Assembly: GCF_014635285.1 (NCBI RefSeq) | Contig: NZ_BMCR01000003.1 | Location: 62,001-126,000 of the forward strand | DNA from: Stappia taiwanensis | GTDB lineage: Bacteria; Pseudomonadota; Alphaproteobacteria; Rhizobiales; Stappiaceae | Reading direction: 5' to 3' | Length of the DNA stretch: 64,000 nt | Part shown: one piece after another, positions 9,129 through 19,213 of the stretch | Layout of the letters: every line of letters starts with the position of its first letter | How positions within the stretch are numbered: the stretch's first letter is position 1 | Made by a program: the position numbers and the translations under genes | Notes under the pieces: model-generated | What the model was told of the DNA's origin: nothing | Seen by the model: the letters and a program-made list of their open reading frames with translations, nothing else | The model's database searches: none

Positions 9129-9151
9129 CCGGGAGCCCCTGCGGCTCCCGG
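9129..9151 (-). terminator. Hairpin downstream of hutU
   Basis: A perfect 9-bp GC stem (CCGGGAGCC / GGCTCCCGG) with a CCTGC loop lies between the hutU stop and the dctP start. Without a T-run it is more likely a partial terminator or mRNA-processing barrier, which would still allow hut-driven expression of the TRAP genes. Confidence 0.5.
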
Positions 9152-9173
9152 GTGTGCCTGTCCGTCGCTTCCC

Positions 9174-10847
9174 TCAATTGCCGAGAATGGCGGGCAGGCG
9201 CAATCCATTTTCGCGCGCGCAGTCCAGCGCGATGTCATAGCCGGCATCGGCATGGCGCATCACGCCGGTGGCCGGATCGTTCCACAAGACGCGCTCGATC
9301 CGGCGGGCCGCATCGTCGCTGCCGTCGCAGCAGATCACCATGCCAGAATGCTGGGAAAAGCCCATCCCCACGCCGCCGCCATGGTGCAGGCTGACCCAGG
9401 TCGCGCCGGAGGCGCAGTTGAGCAGGGCGTTCAGCAACGGCCAGTCGGACACTGCGTCGGACCCATCCATCATCGCTTCGGTCTCGCGGTTCGGCGAGGC
9501 GACCGAGCCGGAATCGAGATGGTCGCGGCCGATCACGATCGGCGCCTTCAACTCGCCATTGCGGACCATCTCGTTGAACGCAAGGCCCAGCCGGTGACGG
9601 TCGCCGAGGCCGACCCAGCAGATGCGCGCCGGCAGACCCTGGAAGGAGATGCGCTCGCGCGCCATGTCCAGCCAGCGGTGCAGGTGGGTGTTGTCGGGCA
9701 GCAGCTCCCGGACCTTCTGGTCGGTCTTGTAGATGTCCTCCGGATCGCCGGACAGGGCGGCCCAGCGGAACGGGCCGACGCCGCGGCAGAACAGCGGCCG
9801 GATATAGGCCGGCACGAAGCCGGGGAAGGCGAAGGCGTCTTCCAGACCTTCCTCCAGCGCCATCTGGCGGATGTTGTTGCCATAGTCGAGGGTCGGCACA
9901 CCGGCGTTCCAGAAGGCGACCATGGCTTCCACGTGATCGCGCATTGAGGCGCGCGCGGCCTTCTCCACCGCCTTGGGATCGCTCTCGCGCTTGGCTTCCC
10001 ACTCGGCCATGGTCCAGCCTTTGGGCAGGTAGCCGTTGATCGGGTCATGGGCGGAGGTCTGGTCGGTGACGATGTCCGGATGTACGCCGCGCCGCACCAG
10101 CTCAGGGAACACGTCGGCTGCATTGCCCAGGAGGGCCACGGACTTCGCCTCGCCGGCCTTGGTCCAGCGCTCGATCATCTCCAGCGCCTCGTCGAGCGAA
10201 TCGGTCTTTTCGTCGACGTAGCGGGTGCGCAGGCGGAAATCGATGGAATCCGGGTTGCACTCCACCGCCAGACAGCAGGCGCCGGCCATGACGGCGGCCA
10301 GCGGCTGGGCGCCGCCCATGCCGCCGAGGCCACCGGTCAGGATCCACTTGCCCTTGAGATTGCCCTCGTAGTGCTGGCGGCCGGCCTCCACGAAGGTCTC
10401 GTAGGTGCCCTGCACGATGCCCTGGGAGCCGATGTAGATCCACGACCCGGCGGTCATCTGGCCGTACATCATCAGCCCGGCCTTATCGAGCTTGTTGAAA
10501 TGGTCCCAGTTGGCCCAATGCGGCACGATGTTGGAATTGGCGATCAGGACGCGCGGCGCGTCCTTGTGCGTCTTGAACACGCCCACCGGCTTGCCCGACT
10601 GGACCACCAGCGTCTCGTCCGCTTCAAGGTCCTTGAGGGTTGCCGCGATCCGGTCGAAATCGTCCCAGGTGCGGGCCGCCCGGCCGATGCCGCCATAGAC
10701 GACCAGCTCATGCGGCTTTTCCGCGACATCCGGGTCCAGGTTGTTCATCAGCATCCGCAAGGGGGCTTCGGTCAGCCAGGACTTGGCGGTGATTTCGGTG
10801 CCGGTATCAGCCTTGACGATACGGGCATTGTGACGCGGGTTGTTCAT
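9174..10847 (-). CDS. hutU: Urocanate hydratase
   Basis: A 557-residue protein, the standard urocanase length. It hydrates urocanate to 4-imidazolone-5-propionate using tightly bound NAD+ as electrophile (second step of histidine breakdown). Recognisable segments: [37 protein letters not shown], the NAD-binding [13 protein letters not shown], the [17 protein letters not shown] region with the conserved catalytic-region Cys, and [13 protein letters not shown]. The ATG at 10847 overlaps the hutG stop by 4 nt, so the two are translationally coupled. It is the last hut gene of the leftward operon. Confidence 0.97.
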   Translation of the reverse strand: MNNPRHNARIVKADTGTEITAKSWLTEAPLRMLMNNLDPDVAEKPHELVVYGGIGRAARTWDDFDRIAATLKDLEADETLVVQSGKPVGVFKTHKDAPRVLIANSNIVPHWANWDHFNKLDKAGLMMYGQMTAGSWIYIGSQGIVQGTYETFVEAGRQHYEGNLKGKWILTGGLGGMGGAQPLAAVMAGACCLAVECNPDSIDFRLRTRYVDEKTDSLDEALEMIERWTKAGEAKSVALLGNAADVFPELVRRGVHPDIVTDQTSAHDPINGYLPKGWTMAEWEAKRESDPKAVEKAARASMRDHVEAMVAFWNAGVPTLDYGNNIRQMALEEGLEDAFAFPGFVPAYIRPLFCRGVGPFRWAALSGDPEDIYKTDQKVRELLPDNTHLHRWLDMARERISFQGLPARICWVGLGDRHRLGLAFNEMVRNGELKAPIVIGRDHLDSGSVASPNRETEAMMDGSDAVSDWPLLNALLNCASGATWVSLHHGGGVGMGFSQHSGMVICCDGSDDAARRIERVLWNDPATGVMRHADAGYDIALDCARENGLRLPAILGN

Positions 10848-11665
10848 CTGGGGTCTCCGGGAGTGACAAGCCGTCCGTCGAGCGCCAGGCGCTCCAGACG
10901 GGCAAGCAGGGTTGCAAGGTGGGGGCGCAGGCGCTTGGCCTTGGCCTCGTCATAGGAAAAGGGCAGGGTTTCCTCGCCTAAGTGAGTGGACTGGGCCAGC
11001 TCCATCTGGATTGCGTGAACGCCGCTGGCCGGCTGGCCGTAGTGACGGGTGGTCCAGCCGCCCTTGAAGCGGCCGTTGAGAACGCTGCTGTAGCCTTCGG
11101 CGCTGGCGCAGGTCTCGACCGTCGCCTGCTCGATCTGCGGATCGCAGGTGGTGCCGCCATTGGTGCCGATGTTGAAATCCGGCAGGGTGCCTTCGAACAG
11201 GAACGGAATATGCGAGCGGATCGAATGGCAATCGTAGAGGATTGCCACGCCATGCTGTGCCTTGACCCGTTCGATCTGCGCGGCCAGCGCGGCGTGATAG
11301 GGCGCATGAAACTGCGCGGCGCGTTCCTCGATCTCCGCCGCATCGGGGGCGGCGCCCTCGCGCCAGATCGGCGCGCCGTCGAAATCGGTCAGCGGCACCA
11401 GCCCGGTGGTGTTCTGGCCCGGATAGAGGCTGACACCGCTCGGGTCGCGGTTGGCATCCACCACATAGCGGTGGAAGGTGGCGCGCACGGTGGTCGCGCC
11501 GGCCAGCAGCCCGTCATAGAGCGTGTGGATATGCCAGTCGGTATCGGCAAGCTCCTGTCCGCGCGGGGAAAGCCGCGCGTGCATCGCCTCGGGAACATGG
11601 GTGCCCGTGTGCGGCAGCCCGAGGATGATGGGGGAGGTGCCTTCGTGAATCTCGACCGGAATCAT
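10844..11665 (-). CDS. hutG: N-formylglutamate deformylase
   Basis: A 273-residue member of the N-formylglutamate amidohydrolase family. It releases formate and glutamate from N-formylglutamate, the last step of the five-enzyme hut route. The pattern [12 protein letters not shown] near the N-terminus, [10 protein letters not shown] in the middle, [10 protein letters not shown] and the Gly/Asn-rich [11 protein letters not shown] fit the family. It overlaps hutH and hutU by 4 nt on either side. Its partner HutF is encoded divergently at 14537, so the set is complete for the formylglutamate branch. Confidence 0.95.
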   Translation of the reverse strand: MIPVEIHEGTSPIILGLPHTGTHVPEAMHARLSPRGQELADTDWHIHTLYDGLLAGATTVRATFHRYVVDANRDPSGVSLYPGQNTTGLVPLTDFDGAPIWREGAAPDAAEIEERAAQFHAPYHAALAAQIERVKAQHGVAILYDCHSIRSHIPFLFEGTLPDFNIGTNGGTTCDPQIEQATVETCASAEGYSSVLNGRFKGGWTTRHYGQPASGVHAIQMELAQSTHLGEETLPFSYDEAKAKRLRPHLATLLARLERLALDGRLVTPGDPR

Positions 11666-13212
11666 GCGTCTTCTCCTTGCGGTGTTCCAAGGCTGGGCAG
11701 GATACCGGCCGCGATCGCGGCGGCAAGGCGGCCGTCGGCCACAAGCCTGGAGGCCTGTGCAAGATCGCCGGCCATGTAGCGGTCTTCCTCAAGATGTGGC
11801 ACGGCGGCGCGAACGGCGGCCATGGCACCGGCCAGCGCCGGGCTGGTGGTGAGCGGCGCGCGGAACTCCACCCCTTGCGTCGCCGTCAGCGCCTCGATGC
11901 CGATGATTGCATTGAGATTGTCGGTCATGGAGAGGAGCCGGCGGGCGCCGTGGCAGGCCATCGACACGTGGTCCTCCTGATTGGCGGAGGTGGGCGTCGA
12001 ATCGACGCTGGCCGGCATCGCCCGTTGTTTGTTCTCCGACATCAGCGCTGCGGAGGTGACCTCGGCGATCATCAGGCCCGAGTTGAGACCCGGCGCCGGG
12101 GTCAGGAACGCCGGCAGGCCGAAGCTGAGCGCCGGGTCCACCATCAGGGCGATGCGGCGCTGGGCGATCGCGCCGATCTCGCACACGGCGATGGCGATCT
12201 GGTCGGCGGCGAAGGCCACCGGCTCGGCGTGGAAGTTGCCGCCGGAAATCACATCGCCATCGGACAGCACCAGCGGATTGTCGGTGACCGCGTTGGCCTC
12301 GCGCCGCAGGGTCTCGCCGGCAGCGCGCAGAAGGTCGAGACAGGCGCCGGCCACCTGCGGCTGGCAGCGGATGCAATAGGGGTCCTGTACCCGCTCGTCG
12401 CCTTCCCGGTGGCTTTCGCGGATCTGCGAGCCGTCCATCAGTGCGCGCAAGGTCCGAGCTGCCTCGATCTGCCCCGGCTGGCCGCGCAGGGTGTGGATCT
12501 CGGGGCGGAACGGGGCGGCGGAGCCCATCGCCGCGTCGGTCGACAGAGCACCGGTGATCAGCGCCGCGGTGGCCGCACGCCAGGCCTTGAAAAGACCGGC
12601 CAGCGCCAGGGCGGTGGAAACCTGGGTGCCGTTGATCAGCCCCAGCCCCTCTTTCGGGCCGAGCACCACGGGCGTCAGTCCGGCGTCTTTGAGGGCTTCG
12701 GCGGCGGGGCGGCGCGCGCCATCGTGGAACACCTCGCCCTCGCCGATCATCGCCGCGGCGAGATGGGCGAGCGGAGCAAGGTCGCCCGAGGCGCCGACCG
12801 AGCCCTTGGCCGGCACGACCGGGATGATGTCCGCGCCCAGCATGCCGTCGAGCAGGGCAAGCGTTTCCCAGCGCACGCCCGAAGCACCATGGCCGAGCGA
12901 CAGCAGCTTGATCGCCATCACCAGCCGGACGATCTCCGCCGGCAGCGGCTCGCCGACACCGCAGCAATGGGAGAGAATGAGATTGCGCTGCAGCGTCGCC
13001 ACATCGCCCGGGGCGATGCGCACGCTCGCCAGCTTGCCGAAGCCGGTGTTGACGCCGTAGACGGGGGTATCGCCGGCGGCGACGTCGCGGATGCGGGCCG
13101 CGCTTGCTTCCACGGCGGGGCGTACCGCCGGATCGAGCCGGGCAGAGCCGCCGTGATAGATCGCCTCCAGCTCGGCAAGGCCGACCGCGCCCGGGGTGAG
13201 GAGAATGGTCAT
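11662..13212 (-). CDS. hutH: Histidine ammonia-lyase
   Basis: A 516-residue histidase that removes ammonia from histidine to give urocanate, committing it to degradation. The Ala-Ser-Gly triad that cyclises to the MIO electrophile is visible in [14 protein letters not shown], and [12 protein letters not shown] carries the conserved Tyr and the NTGFG loop. [10 protein letters not shown] and QEDHVSM, close to the C-terminal active-site region, are also typical. ATG 13212 overlaps the hutI stop by 4 nt. It is co-transcribed with hutI, hutG and hutU. Confidence 0.97.
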   Translation of the reverse strand: MTILLTPGAVGLAELEAIYHGGSARLDPAVRPAVEASAARIRDVAAGDTPVYGVNTGFGKLASVRIAPGDVATLQRNLILSHCCGVGEPLPAEIVRLVMAIKLLSLGHGASGVRWETLALLDGMLGADIIPVVPAKGSVGASGDLAPLAHLAAAMIGEGEVFHDGARRPAAEALKDAGLTPVVLGPKEGLGLINGTQVSTALALAGLFKAWRAATAALITGALSTDAAMGSAAPFRPEIHTLRGQPGQIEAARTLRALMDGSQIRESHREGDERVQDPYCIRCQPQVAGACLDLLRAAGETLRREANAVTDNPLVLSDGDVISGGNFHAEPVAFAADQIAIAVCEIGAIAQRRIALMVDPALSFGLPAFLTPAPGLNSGLMIAEVTSAALMSENKQRAMPASVDSTPTSANQEDHVSMACHGARRLLSMTDNLNAIIGIEALTATQGVEFRAPLTTSPALAGAMAAVRAAVPHLEEDRYMAGDLAQASRLVADGRLAAAIAAGILPSLGTPQGEDA

Positions 13213-14420
13213 GGCTTGCCTCCGATCAGGCGTTGATGCAGCGGGTTGAAGCCGATGCGATAGATCAGCTCCGCCGGCTCGGTCACGTTCCAGATCGCCA
13301 GATCCGCCTGTTTGCCGGCCTCCAGCGTGCCGAGGCTGCCGGCAAGGCCAAGCGCCCGGGCCGCCTCGCGAGTCGCACCCGCCAGCGCTTCCTCCGGCGT
13401 CAGCCGGAACAGGGTCGCGCCCATGTTCATGGTCAGGAGCAGGGACGTCAGCGGCGAGGAGCCGGGATTGCAGTCGGTCGCAAGGGCGATCGGCACGCCG
13501 GCGGCCCGCAGCGCCGCAACCGGCGGGTATTGGGTCTCGCGCAAGGTGTAGAAGGCGCCGGGCAGAAGCACGGCGACGGTGCCGGCCCGCGCCATGGCGT
13601 CGACCCCGTCCTGACCGAGATATTCAAGGTGATCGGCGGATAGCGCCTTGTGCTCGGCGGCCATGCGCGCGCCGCCGAGATCCGACAGCTGTTCGGCGTG
13701 CAGCTTGACCGGCAGACCGAGCGCGGCGGCCCGGTCGAACACCCGCGTCATCTGCTCTGGCGAGAAGGCGATACCCTCGCAGAAGCCGTCGACCGCGTCG
13801 ATCAGCCCTTCCGCATGGCCGGCGTCCAACCCGGGCAGCACCACCTCATCGAGATAGGCATCGTCCCGGCCCTTGTATTCGGCCGGCGTGGCATGGGCGG
13901 CAAGATAGGTGGTGACGACGCGCACCGGCCGGATCTGTCCCAGCCGGCGGGCCACCCGCAGCATCTTCAGCTCATCAGCAATGGTTAGCCCGTAGCCGGA
14001 CTTGACCTCGATGGTGGCAACGCCCTCGGCGATCAGCGTGTCGAGGCGCGGCAGCGCGTCGGCGAGAAGCGCCTCCTCATCGGCCGCGCGGGTGGCGGTG
14101 ACGGTGGAGACGATGCCGCCGCCGGCGCGCGCCACCTCCTCATAGGAGGCGCCTTCCAGCCGCATCTCGAATTCGCGGGCGCGGTTGCCGCCGAAGACGA
14201 TATGGGTGTGGCAGTCGACCAGCGCCGGCGTGATCAGCCGTCCGTCCTGGCCTTGCCGGTCCCAGCCGGCAAAGCGGGCCGGCAGATCGGCGGCGGGGCC
14301 GGCATAGGCGATGGTGCCGTCCTCGGCAATGGCGAGGGCGCCATCATCGACAAGGCCATAGGGCTTGTCGCCCACGCACATGGTGGCGATCCGTGCCTTG
14401 TCCAGAACGATGCCGGTCAT
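13209..14420 (-). CDS. hutI: Imidazolonepropionase
   Basis: A 403-residue amidohydrolase that opens the imidazolone ring to give N-formimino-glutamate (third hut step). The metal-binding HxH is in [18 protein letters not shown], followed by further family segments [10 protein letters not shown]-like [22 protein letters not shown] and [10 protein letters not shown] with the catalytic Asp. It is the first gene of the leftward hut operon. Its promoter region, with a TTGACA hexamer and the HutC-type operator, lies in the 116-nt gap shared with hutF. Confidence 0.96.
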   Translation of the reverse strand: MTGIVLDKARIATMCVGDKPYGLVDDGALAIAEDGTIAYAGPAADLPARFAGWDRQGQDGRLITPALVDCHTHIVFGGNRAREFEMRLEGASYEEVARAGGGIVSTVTATRAADEEALLADALPRLDTLIAEGVATIEVKSGYGLTIADELKMLRVARRLGQIRPVRVVTTYLAAHATPAEYKGRDDAYLDEVVLPGLDAGHAEGLIDAVDGFCEGIAFSPEQMTRVFDRAAALGLPVKLHAEQLSDLGGARMAAEHKALSADHLEYLGQDGVDAMARAGTVAVLLPGAFYTLRETQYPPVAALRAAGVPIALATDCNPGSSPLTSLLLTMNMGATLFRLTPEEALAGATREAARALGLAGSLGTLEAGKQADLAIWNVTEPAELIYRIGFNPLHQRLIGGKP

Positions 14421-14497
14421 GTTCCTCCCCTCATGCTCTAATCTCCCGAGACGGGCTTGTGCGGCACGCCTCTATATGTCTTTCTATATTTACGATA

Positions 14498-14517
14498 TGT
14501 ATGTACATAATTGTCAA
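14498..14517. promoter_or_regulatory. HutC-type operator with -35 hexamer of hutI, divergent hut promoter region
   Basis: Positions 14498-14507 read TGTATGTACA, an exact TGTA-N2-TACA dyad, the core described for HutC (GntR family) operators. On the minus strand a perfect TTGACA (14517 to 14512) lies just upstream of it, so the operator falls in the spacer of the hutI promoter, where HutC would block RNA polymerase. No convincing -10 could be fixed for either direction. The surrounding ~60 nt are AT-rich, as expected for the shared control region of hutI and hutF. Confidence 0.75.
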
Positions 14518-14536
14518 TCGCAAAAATGAGGCGAAC

Positions 14537-15913
14537 ATGACACGGCTTTGGGCGGAAACAGCATTGCTGGCGGATGGCTGGCACCGGAATGTGGCGGTGG
14601 AAATTACGGCGAATGGCCGGATCGCGGCGGTCGAGACCGGCGTGTCCGAGGCGGATTGCCAGGCAGATCAGCGGCTTGGCATCTTGTTGCCGGCGCCGTC
14701 CAATCTGCACTCCCATGCCTTCCAGCGGGCGATGGCCGGTCTCAGCGAGCGGCGCGGGGAAGGGGAAAACGATTCCTTCTGGACCTGGCGCGAGCTGATG
14801 TACCGGTTCCTGGCCAGCTACACACCGGAGCGGGTTGAGGCAGTGGCCGCCTTCGTGCAGATGGAAATGCTGGAGGCGGGCTATGCCGCTTCCGCCGAGT
14901 TTCACTACCTCCACAACCAGCCGGATGGCGCGGCCTATGCCGACCCGGCTGAGCTGTCCCGGCGCATCGTCGCCGCCGCCGGGACGAGCGGCATCGGCCT
15001 GACCCTGCTGCCGGTCTATTACGCCACCGGCGGCATCGACGGCCGGCCGCTGGCGGGCGGCCAGTTGCGCTTCCGCAACGATCTGGACAGTTTTGCCCGC
15101 CTGATCGAAGGCGCCTCCTCGGCGGTGGCCTCCCTTGGGCCCGATGCCCGTCTGGGGCTTGCGCCGCATTCGCTGCGGGCGGTGCCGCGCGATGCGCTGA
15201 CCCATCTGGTGGCGCTGCGGCCCGACGATCCCTTGCACATGCATATCGCCGAACAGACCGCGGAGATCGCCGAGGTCGAGGCCGGCTATGGCGCGCGGCC
15301 GGTGCGCTGGCTGCTCGATGCCCATGATGTCGACGGGCGCTGGTGCCTTATTCACTGCACCCATCTCGACACGGGCGAGCGGCGCGATCTGGCGGCGAGC
15401 GGCGCGGTGGCCGGCCTATGCCCGATCACCGAATCGAGCCTTGGCGACGGCATCTTCGATGGCGCGCGCTATCTCGCCGATGGCGGGGTGATCGGCATCG
15501 GTTCCGATTCGAACATCCGCATTTCGCTCTCCGAGGAGCTGAGGACGCTGGAATACTCCCAGCGGCTGCGCGACCGGCAACGCGCGGTGCTTGCCACCCG
15601 CGATCTCTCCTGTGGCCGGCGGCTCTATGACGCGGTGACCGCCGGCGGGGCACAGGCGCTGGGCCGCGATTGCGGGGCGATTGCCACCGGACGGCTCGCG
15701 GATCTGGTTGCGCTCGATGCCGGCTCGGTGCATCTGGACGGCTGCGCGGGCGATGAGCTGCTCGATGCGTGGATCTTTGCCGGCGATGACCGGCTGGTCC
15801 GCGATGTCTGGGCGGCGGGCCGGCATGTGGTGCGCGAGGGGCGCCACGTGCGCCGTGCGGAAATCGAGAAGGGGTACCGCGACGCGGTGCGCAGCCTGAG
15901 GCAGGGTCTTTGA
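14537..15913 (+). CDS. hutF: Formimidoylglutamate deiminase
   Basis: A 458-residue amidohydrolase that hydrolyses N-formimino-L-glutamate to N-formylglutamate and ammonia (fourth step of the five-step hut route). The metal-binding HxH is in NLHSHAFQRAMAG; the following FWTWRELMY, HMHIAEQTAEI, WCLIHCTHLD and IGSDSNIRIS are hallmarks of HutF and carry further metal and catalytic residues. The ATG at 14537 has a GAGG about 5 nt upstream; an open frame extends further left but runs through the operator region. The stop overlaps the hutC start (TTGA). Confidence 0.95.
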   Translation: MTRLWAETALLADGWHRNVAVEITANGRIAAVETGVSEADCQADQRLGILLPAPSNLHSHAFQRAMAGLSERRGEGENDSFWTWRELMYRFLASYTPERVEAVAAFVQMEMLEAGYAASAEFHYLHNQPDGAAYADPAELSRRIVAAAGTSGIGLTLLPVYYATGGIDGRPLAGGQLRFRNDLDSFARLIEGASSAVASLGPDARLGLAPHSLRAVPRDALTHLVALRPDDPLHMHIAEQTAEIAEVEAGYGARPVRWLLDAHDVDGRWCLIHCTHLDTGERRDLAASGAVAGLCPITESSLGDGIFDGARYLADGGVIGIGSDSNIRISLSEELRTLEYSQRLRDRQRAVLATRDLSCGRRLYDAVTAGGAQALGRDCGAIATGRLADLVALDAGSVHLDGCAGDELLDAWIFAGDDRLVRDVWAAGRHVVREGRHVRRAEIEKGYRDAVRSLRQGL

Positions 15914-16638
15914 GTGATGTGACGCAAACGGGTACTGGTGCGGCGGCGCAGCCCAACTCCTTTCGCACGATCAAGACGGAGATCCTGCGCCGCATTCGCG
16001 ACCGGGTCTGGCAGCCGGGGGAATTGATCCCCGGCGAGGAGGATCTGGCGCGCGAGTTCGGCTGCGCCCGGGTGACCGTCAACCGGGCGCTGCGCGAGCT
16101 TGCCGATATCGGCATTGTCGAGCGCAAGCGCCGGGTGGGAACCCGGATTGCCGAACATCCCTTGCGCGAGGCCCGGCTGGAAATCCCCGTGGTCCGGACC
16201 GAGGTCGAGGCGCGCGGCGCCCAGTACCGGTTCTCCGTACTCAGCCGCGACGAGGTCGAGGTGCCCGAGACCCTGCGCGCCCGGCTGGAATTGCCGCCGG
16301 GGGCGCCGGTGTTGCACGTGCGCTGCCTGCATTTCGCTGACAATCGCCCCTGGCAGTTCGAGGATCGCTGGATCAACCTGGCCGCCGTGCCGGACATCGC
16401 CGGGCAGAGCTTCGAAACCGTCAGTCCCAATGAATGGCTGGTGCGCAACGCGCCGTTCTCGGAAATGGAGAACGACCTCAGCGCCGCCGGAGCGACCACG
16501 GAGGAGGCGGAGATGCTCGGTGTCTCCCGGGGCGATCCGGTCTTCGTGATCGAGCGCGCCACCTGGTTGCTCGACCAGCCGATCACCCTTGTTCGGATGG
16601 TGCACCCCTCCAGTTACCGGATGATTTCGCGGGTCTGA
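15910..16638 (+). CDS. hutC: Histidine-utilisation repressor HutC (GntR/UTRA)
   Basis: A 242-residue GntR-family repressor. Residues ~18-85 form the winged helix (LAREFGCARVTVNRALRELADIGIVERKR) and the remainder is a UTRA effector domain, with the closing PSSYRMISRV-like segment of HutC proteins. Family members bind urocanate and leave the operator, so the substrate induces the genes. The start is a TTG at 15910 overlapping the hutF stop by 4 nt, so repressor and enzyme are coupled and autoregulated. The candidate operator is at 14498-14507. Confidence 0.93.
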   Translation: MSDVTQTGTGAAAQPNSFRTIKTEILRRIRDRVWQPGELIPGEEDLAREFGCARVTVNRALRELADIGIVERKRRVGTRIAEHPLREARLEIPVVRTEVEARGAQYRFSVLSRDEVEVPETLRARLELPPGAPVLHVRCLHFADNRPWQFEDRWINLAAVPDIAGQSFETVSPNEWLVRNAPFSEMENDLSAAGATTEEAEMLGVSRGDPVFVIERATWLLDQPITLVRMVHPSSYRMISRV

Positions 16639-16721
16639 CCTCCGGCGATGGGGCGTTGTGGCCGCGGATCGCGGGCAGGTTGAGACAACCGCGTTGATCC
16701 CTGACCGGATCGGCGGCATAG

Positions 16722-16740
16722 TCGTTTACATTGTAAACGA
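16722..16740. promoter_or_regulatory. 19-bp perfect palindrome, candidate operator
   Basis: TCGTTTACA-T-TGTAAACGA is a perfect 9-bp inverted repeat around one central base, lying 65 nt upstream of the orphan TRAP binding-protein gene at 16805. Such symmetry is typical of a dimeric repressor site. HutC (just upstream) and the MarR-type protein at 19214 are possible binders; the core differs from the HutC TGTA-N2-TACA pattern. Confidence 0.65.
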
Positions 16741-16804
16741 ATTTCCGGCGTCCGTGGCCTTTGGCCCTGTTGCCGGCAAGACCGCATCCTGGGGAGGAAG
16801 CCAC

Positions 16805-17842
16805 ATGTCTCGACTGAAAATGCTGCTGATTGCCGCCACCGCGTCGCTCTGCGCCGGTATTGCGCCGGGCCTTGCGCAGGAAGTGACCCTGCGCGTCCAT
16901 CATTTCCTGCCGGCGCCGGCGCCGGTTCCGAAGAACTTCATCACCCCCTGGGCGGAGAAGGTGATGAAGGAGTCCGATGGCCGGATCAAGGTTGAGGTCT
17001 ATCCGGCGATGCAGCTTGGCGGCAAGCCGCCGGCTCTGTTCGACCAAGCGCGCGACGGGGTGGTCGACATTGTCTGGACGCTGCCGGGTTACACGCCGGG
17101 CCGCTTCCCCGGCACCGAGGCGTTTGAGTTGCCGTTCATGCCGGCCAAGGCCGAGCCCACCAGCCAGGCATTCTGGGACTTTTACGAGAAGTACCTGACG
17201 GACGAGTTCAAGGATGTGCATCCGATCGCCGTGCATGTGCACGGCCCCGGCCTTTTGCACGTCAAGGGCGAGGGCGTGTCGAAGCTGGAGGACATGAAGG
17301 GGCTGAAGCTGCGTGGCCCGACCCGCCAGACCAATGCGCTGCTCGGAGCGCTCGGCGCCACCTCGGTGGGCATGCCGGTGCCGGCCATGCCCGAGGCGCT
17401 GTCCAAGGGCGTGATCGATGGCACGGTGGTGCCCTGGGAAGTGACCACCCCGCTGAAGGTGGCTGAGCTGGTGGACAGCCACACCGATTTCGAGGGTCCG
17501 CGCGGGCTCTACACGGCGGCCTTCCTCTTTGCCATGAACAAGGCGAAATACGACAGCCTGCCCGATGACCTGAAGGCGGTGATCGACGCCAACAGCGGCC
17601 GCGAGATGTCCAAATGGGTCGGCCGGGTGATGGACGAGGGCGATCAGCCGGGCATTGCTGCCGCCGAAAAAGCCGGCAACACCATCCGCAAGCTGCCGCC
17701 GGAGGAAGTCGCGCGCTGGCAGGCAGCGGCCCAGCCGGTGATCGATGCCTGGATCGCCGAGGTGACGGAGAAGGGCTATGACGGCGCGGCGATGGTCGAG
17801 GACGCCAAGGCGATGATCGCCAAATACGCCGACGGCAACTGA
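16805..17842 (+). CDS. TRAP substrate-binding protein (DctP family), orphan
   Basis: A 345-residue DctP-type binding protein with a Sec signal peptide (about 24 residues, ending PGLAQ). It shows VTLRVHHFLPAPAPVPKNFITPWAEKV, the family Arg segment MKGLKLRGPTRQTNALLGALGA that salt-bridges the ligand carboxylate, and VIDGTVVPWEV. The substrate is not predictable. ATG 16805 follows a GGGGAGGAAG. No permease subunits accompany it; it may use a DctQM pair encoded elsewhere. A strong hairpin follows the stop, then a flavin monooxygenase and a MarR regulator, suggesting uptake of a carboxylated compound that these oxidise, which is inference. Confidence 0.9.
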   Translation: MSRLKMLLIAATASLCAGIAPGLAQEVTLRVHHFLPAPAPVPKNFITPWAEKVMKESDGRIKVEVYPAMQLGGKPPALFDQARDGVVDIVWTLPGYTPGRFPGTEAFELPFMPAKAEPTSQAFWDFYEKYLTDEFKDVHPIAVHVHGPGLLHVKGEGVSKLEDMKGLKLRGPTRQTNALLGALGATSVGMPVPAMPEALSKGVIDGTVVPWEVTTPLKVAELVDSHTDFEGPRGLYTAAFLFAMNKAKYDSLPDDLKAVIDANSGREMSKWVGRVMDEGDQPGIAAAEKAGNTIRKLPPEEVARWQAAAQPVIDAWIAEVTEKGYDGAAMVEDAKAMIAKYADGN

Positions 17843-17856
17843 CCCTTAGCGACGCG

Positions 17857-17888
17857 GGCCGGGGCTGCTTGCAAGCGCCCCGGCCTTT
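17857..17888 (+). terminator. Intrinsic terminator after orphan dctP
   Basis: GGCCGGGGC pairs with GCCCCGGCC across an 11-nt loop that itself contains a GCTTGCAAGC palindrome, and TTT follows. It lies 14 nt after the stop. It may fully or partly separate the binding protein from the monooxygenase gene. Confidence 0.7.
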
Positions 17889-17929
17889 CCGTTCAAAGCG
17901 TCCTTCCGCTGACAGAAAAGCGATATGTC

Positions 17930-19204
17930 ATGACAGTCCTGATTGCCGGCGCGGGCATCGCCGGCTTGACCCTGGCGCTCAGCCTGGAACGGATCGGCGT
18001 GCCGGTCCGGATCTTCGAAAGCGTTGCCGAAATCCGCCCCCTTGGCGTCGGCATCAACCTGCAACCCCACGCGGTGCGAGAGCTTGACGAACTGGGGCTG
18101 CTCGACCGGCTCGACGCCATCGGCCTGAGGACGGCGGAGGTCGCCTATTTCTCCAGCCACGGCCAGCCGATCTGGGCGGAGCCGCGTGGCCGCGCGGCCG
18201 GGTATCGGTGGCCGCAATATTCCGTCCATCGCGGCAAGCTGCAGATGATGCTGCTGCAGGCGGTGCGCGAGCGGCTCGGCCCGGATGCTGTACGCTGCGG
18301 CGTTTCCGTCACGGGCTGGCGCGAGAATGGCGAGGGCGTCGAGATCGATCTGTCGGGCCGGGACGGCAGCGGCGCAGGGACCGAGCGCGGGGCGCTGTTC
18401 ATTGCCGCCGATGGCATTCATTCCACCGCCCGCGCCGCGCTCTATCCCGATGAAGGCGCGCCGGCCTGGAGCGGCATCGTCATGTGGCGCGGCGTCACCC
18501 GTGGCCCCCGCTTCCTGACCGGGCGCTCGATGGCGATGGCCGGCTGCAAGCCGCGCAAATTTGTCTGCTATCCGATCGAGGACATCACCCTTGAGGATGG
18601 CTCGGAAGGCGCGTTGATCAACTGGATCGCCGATCTGAAGCTGCCCGACGACTACCTGTGGCGGCGCGAGGACTGGAACCGGCCCGGTGTGCTCGCCGAC
18701 TTCCTGCCGCGCTTTGCCGACTGGCATTTCGACTGGCTGGATGTGCCAGCGGTGATCCGGGCGGCCGAGCATGTGTTCGAGTATCCGATGGTCGACCGCG
18801 ATCCGCTGCCGCGCTGGACCCATGGGCCGATGACCCTGATGGGCGATGCCGCCCATCCCATGTATCCGATTGGTTCCAATGGGGCGAGCCAGGCAATCCT
18901 CGATGCCCGGGTATTGACCCGCGAGATCCTGCGCCAGGGCTGCGTCCCGGCGGCGCTTGAGGCCTATGAAGAGGAGCGGCGGCCGGCGACGGGGCGGATC
19001 GTGCTCGCCAACCGCGCCGATGGGCCGGACAAGGTGCTCGATGTGGTCGAGGAACGGGCGCCGGACGGTTTCGAGCAGATCGACCAGGTGCTGTCGGCGG
19101 AGGAACTGGCCGAAACCGCCGCCGGGTATAAAAAGCTGGCGGGCTTTGATGTGGACGGGCTGAACCAGCGTCCCTCCATCGTGCCCCCGGCCGCCCGGGT
19201 CTGA
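17930..19204 (+). CDS. FAD-dependent monooxygenase (group A, PhzS/salicylate-hydroxylase-like)
   Basis: A 424-residue flavoprotein of the aromatic-ring hydroxylase fold. The N-terminal dinucleotide motif is VLIAGAGIAGLTLALSLERIG (GxGxxG), the mid-protein LFIAADGIHSTAR carries the DG motif, and LMGDAAHPMYPIGSNGASQAI is the FAD-ribose GD motif. The full set means an NAD(P)H- and O2-dependent hydroxylase; the closest subtype by feel is the PhzS-like flavin-dependent oxidoreductases of rhizobia. The substrate is unknown. It lies 9 nt upstream of a MarR regulator, which probably controls it. Confidence 0.85.
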   Translation: MTVLIAGAGIAGLTLALSLERIGVPVRIFESVAEIRPLGVGINLQPHAVRELDELGLLDRLDAIGLRTAEVAYFSSHGQPIWAEPRGRAAGYRWPQYSVHRGKLQMMLLQAVRERLGPDAVRCGVSVTGWRENGEGVEIDLSGRDGSGAGTERGALFIAADGIHSTARAALYPDEGAPAWSGIVMWRGVTRGPRFLTGRSMAMAGCKPRKFVCYPIEDITLEDGSEGALINWIADLKLPDDYLWRREDWNRPGVLADFLPRFADWHFDWLDVPAVIRAAEHVFEYPMVDRDPLPRWTHGPMTLMGDAAHPMYPIGSNGASQAILDARVLTREILRQGCVPAALEAYEEERRPATGRIVLANRADGPDKVLDVVEERAPDGFEQIDQVLSAEELAETAAGYKKLAGFDVDGLNQRPSIVPPAARV

Positions 19205-19213
19205 GGGCGGCCC

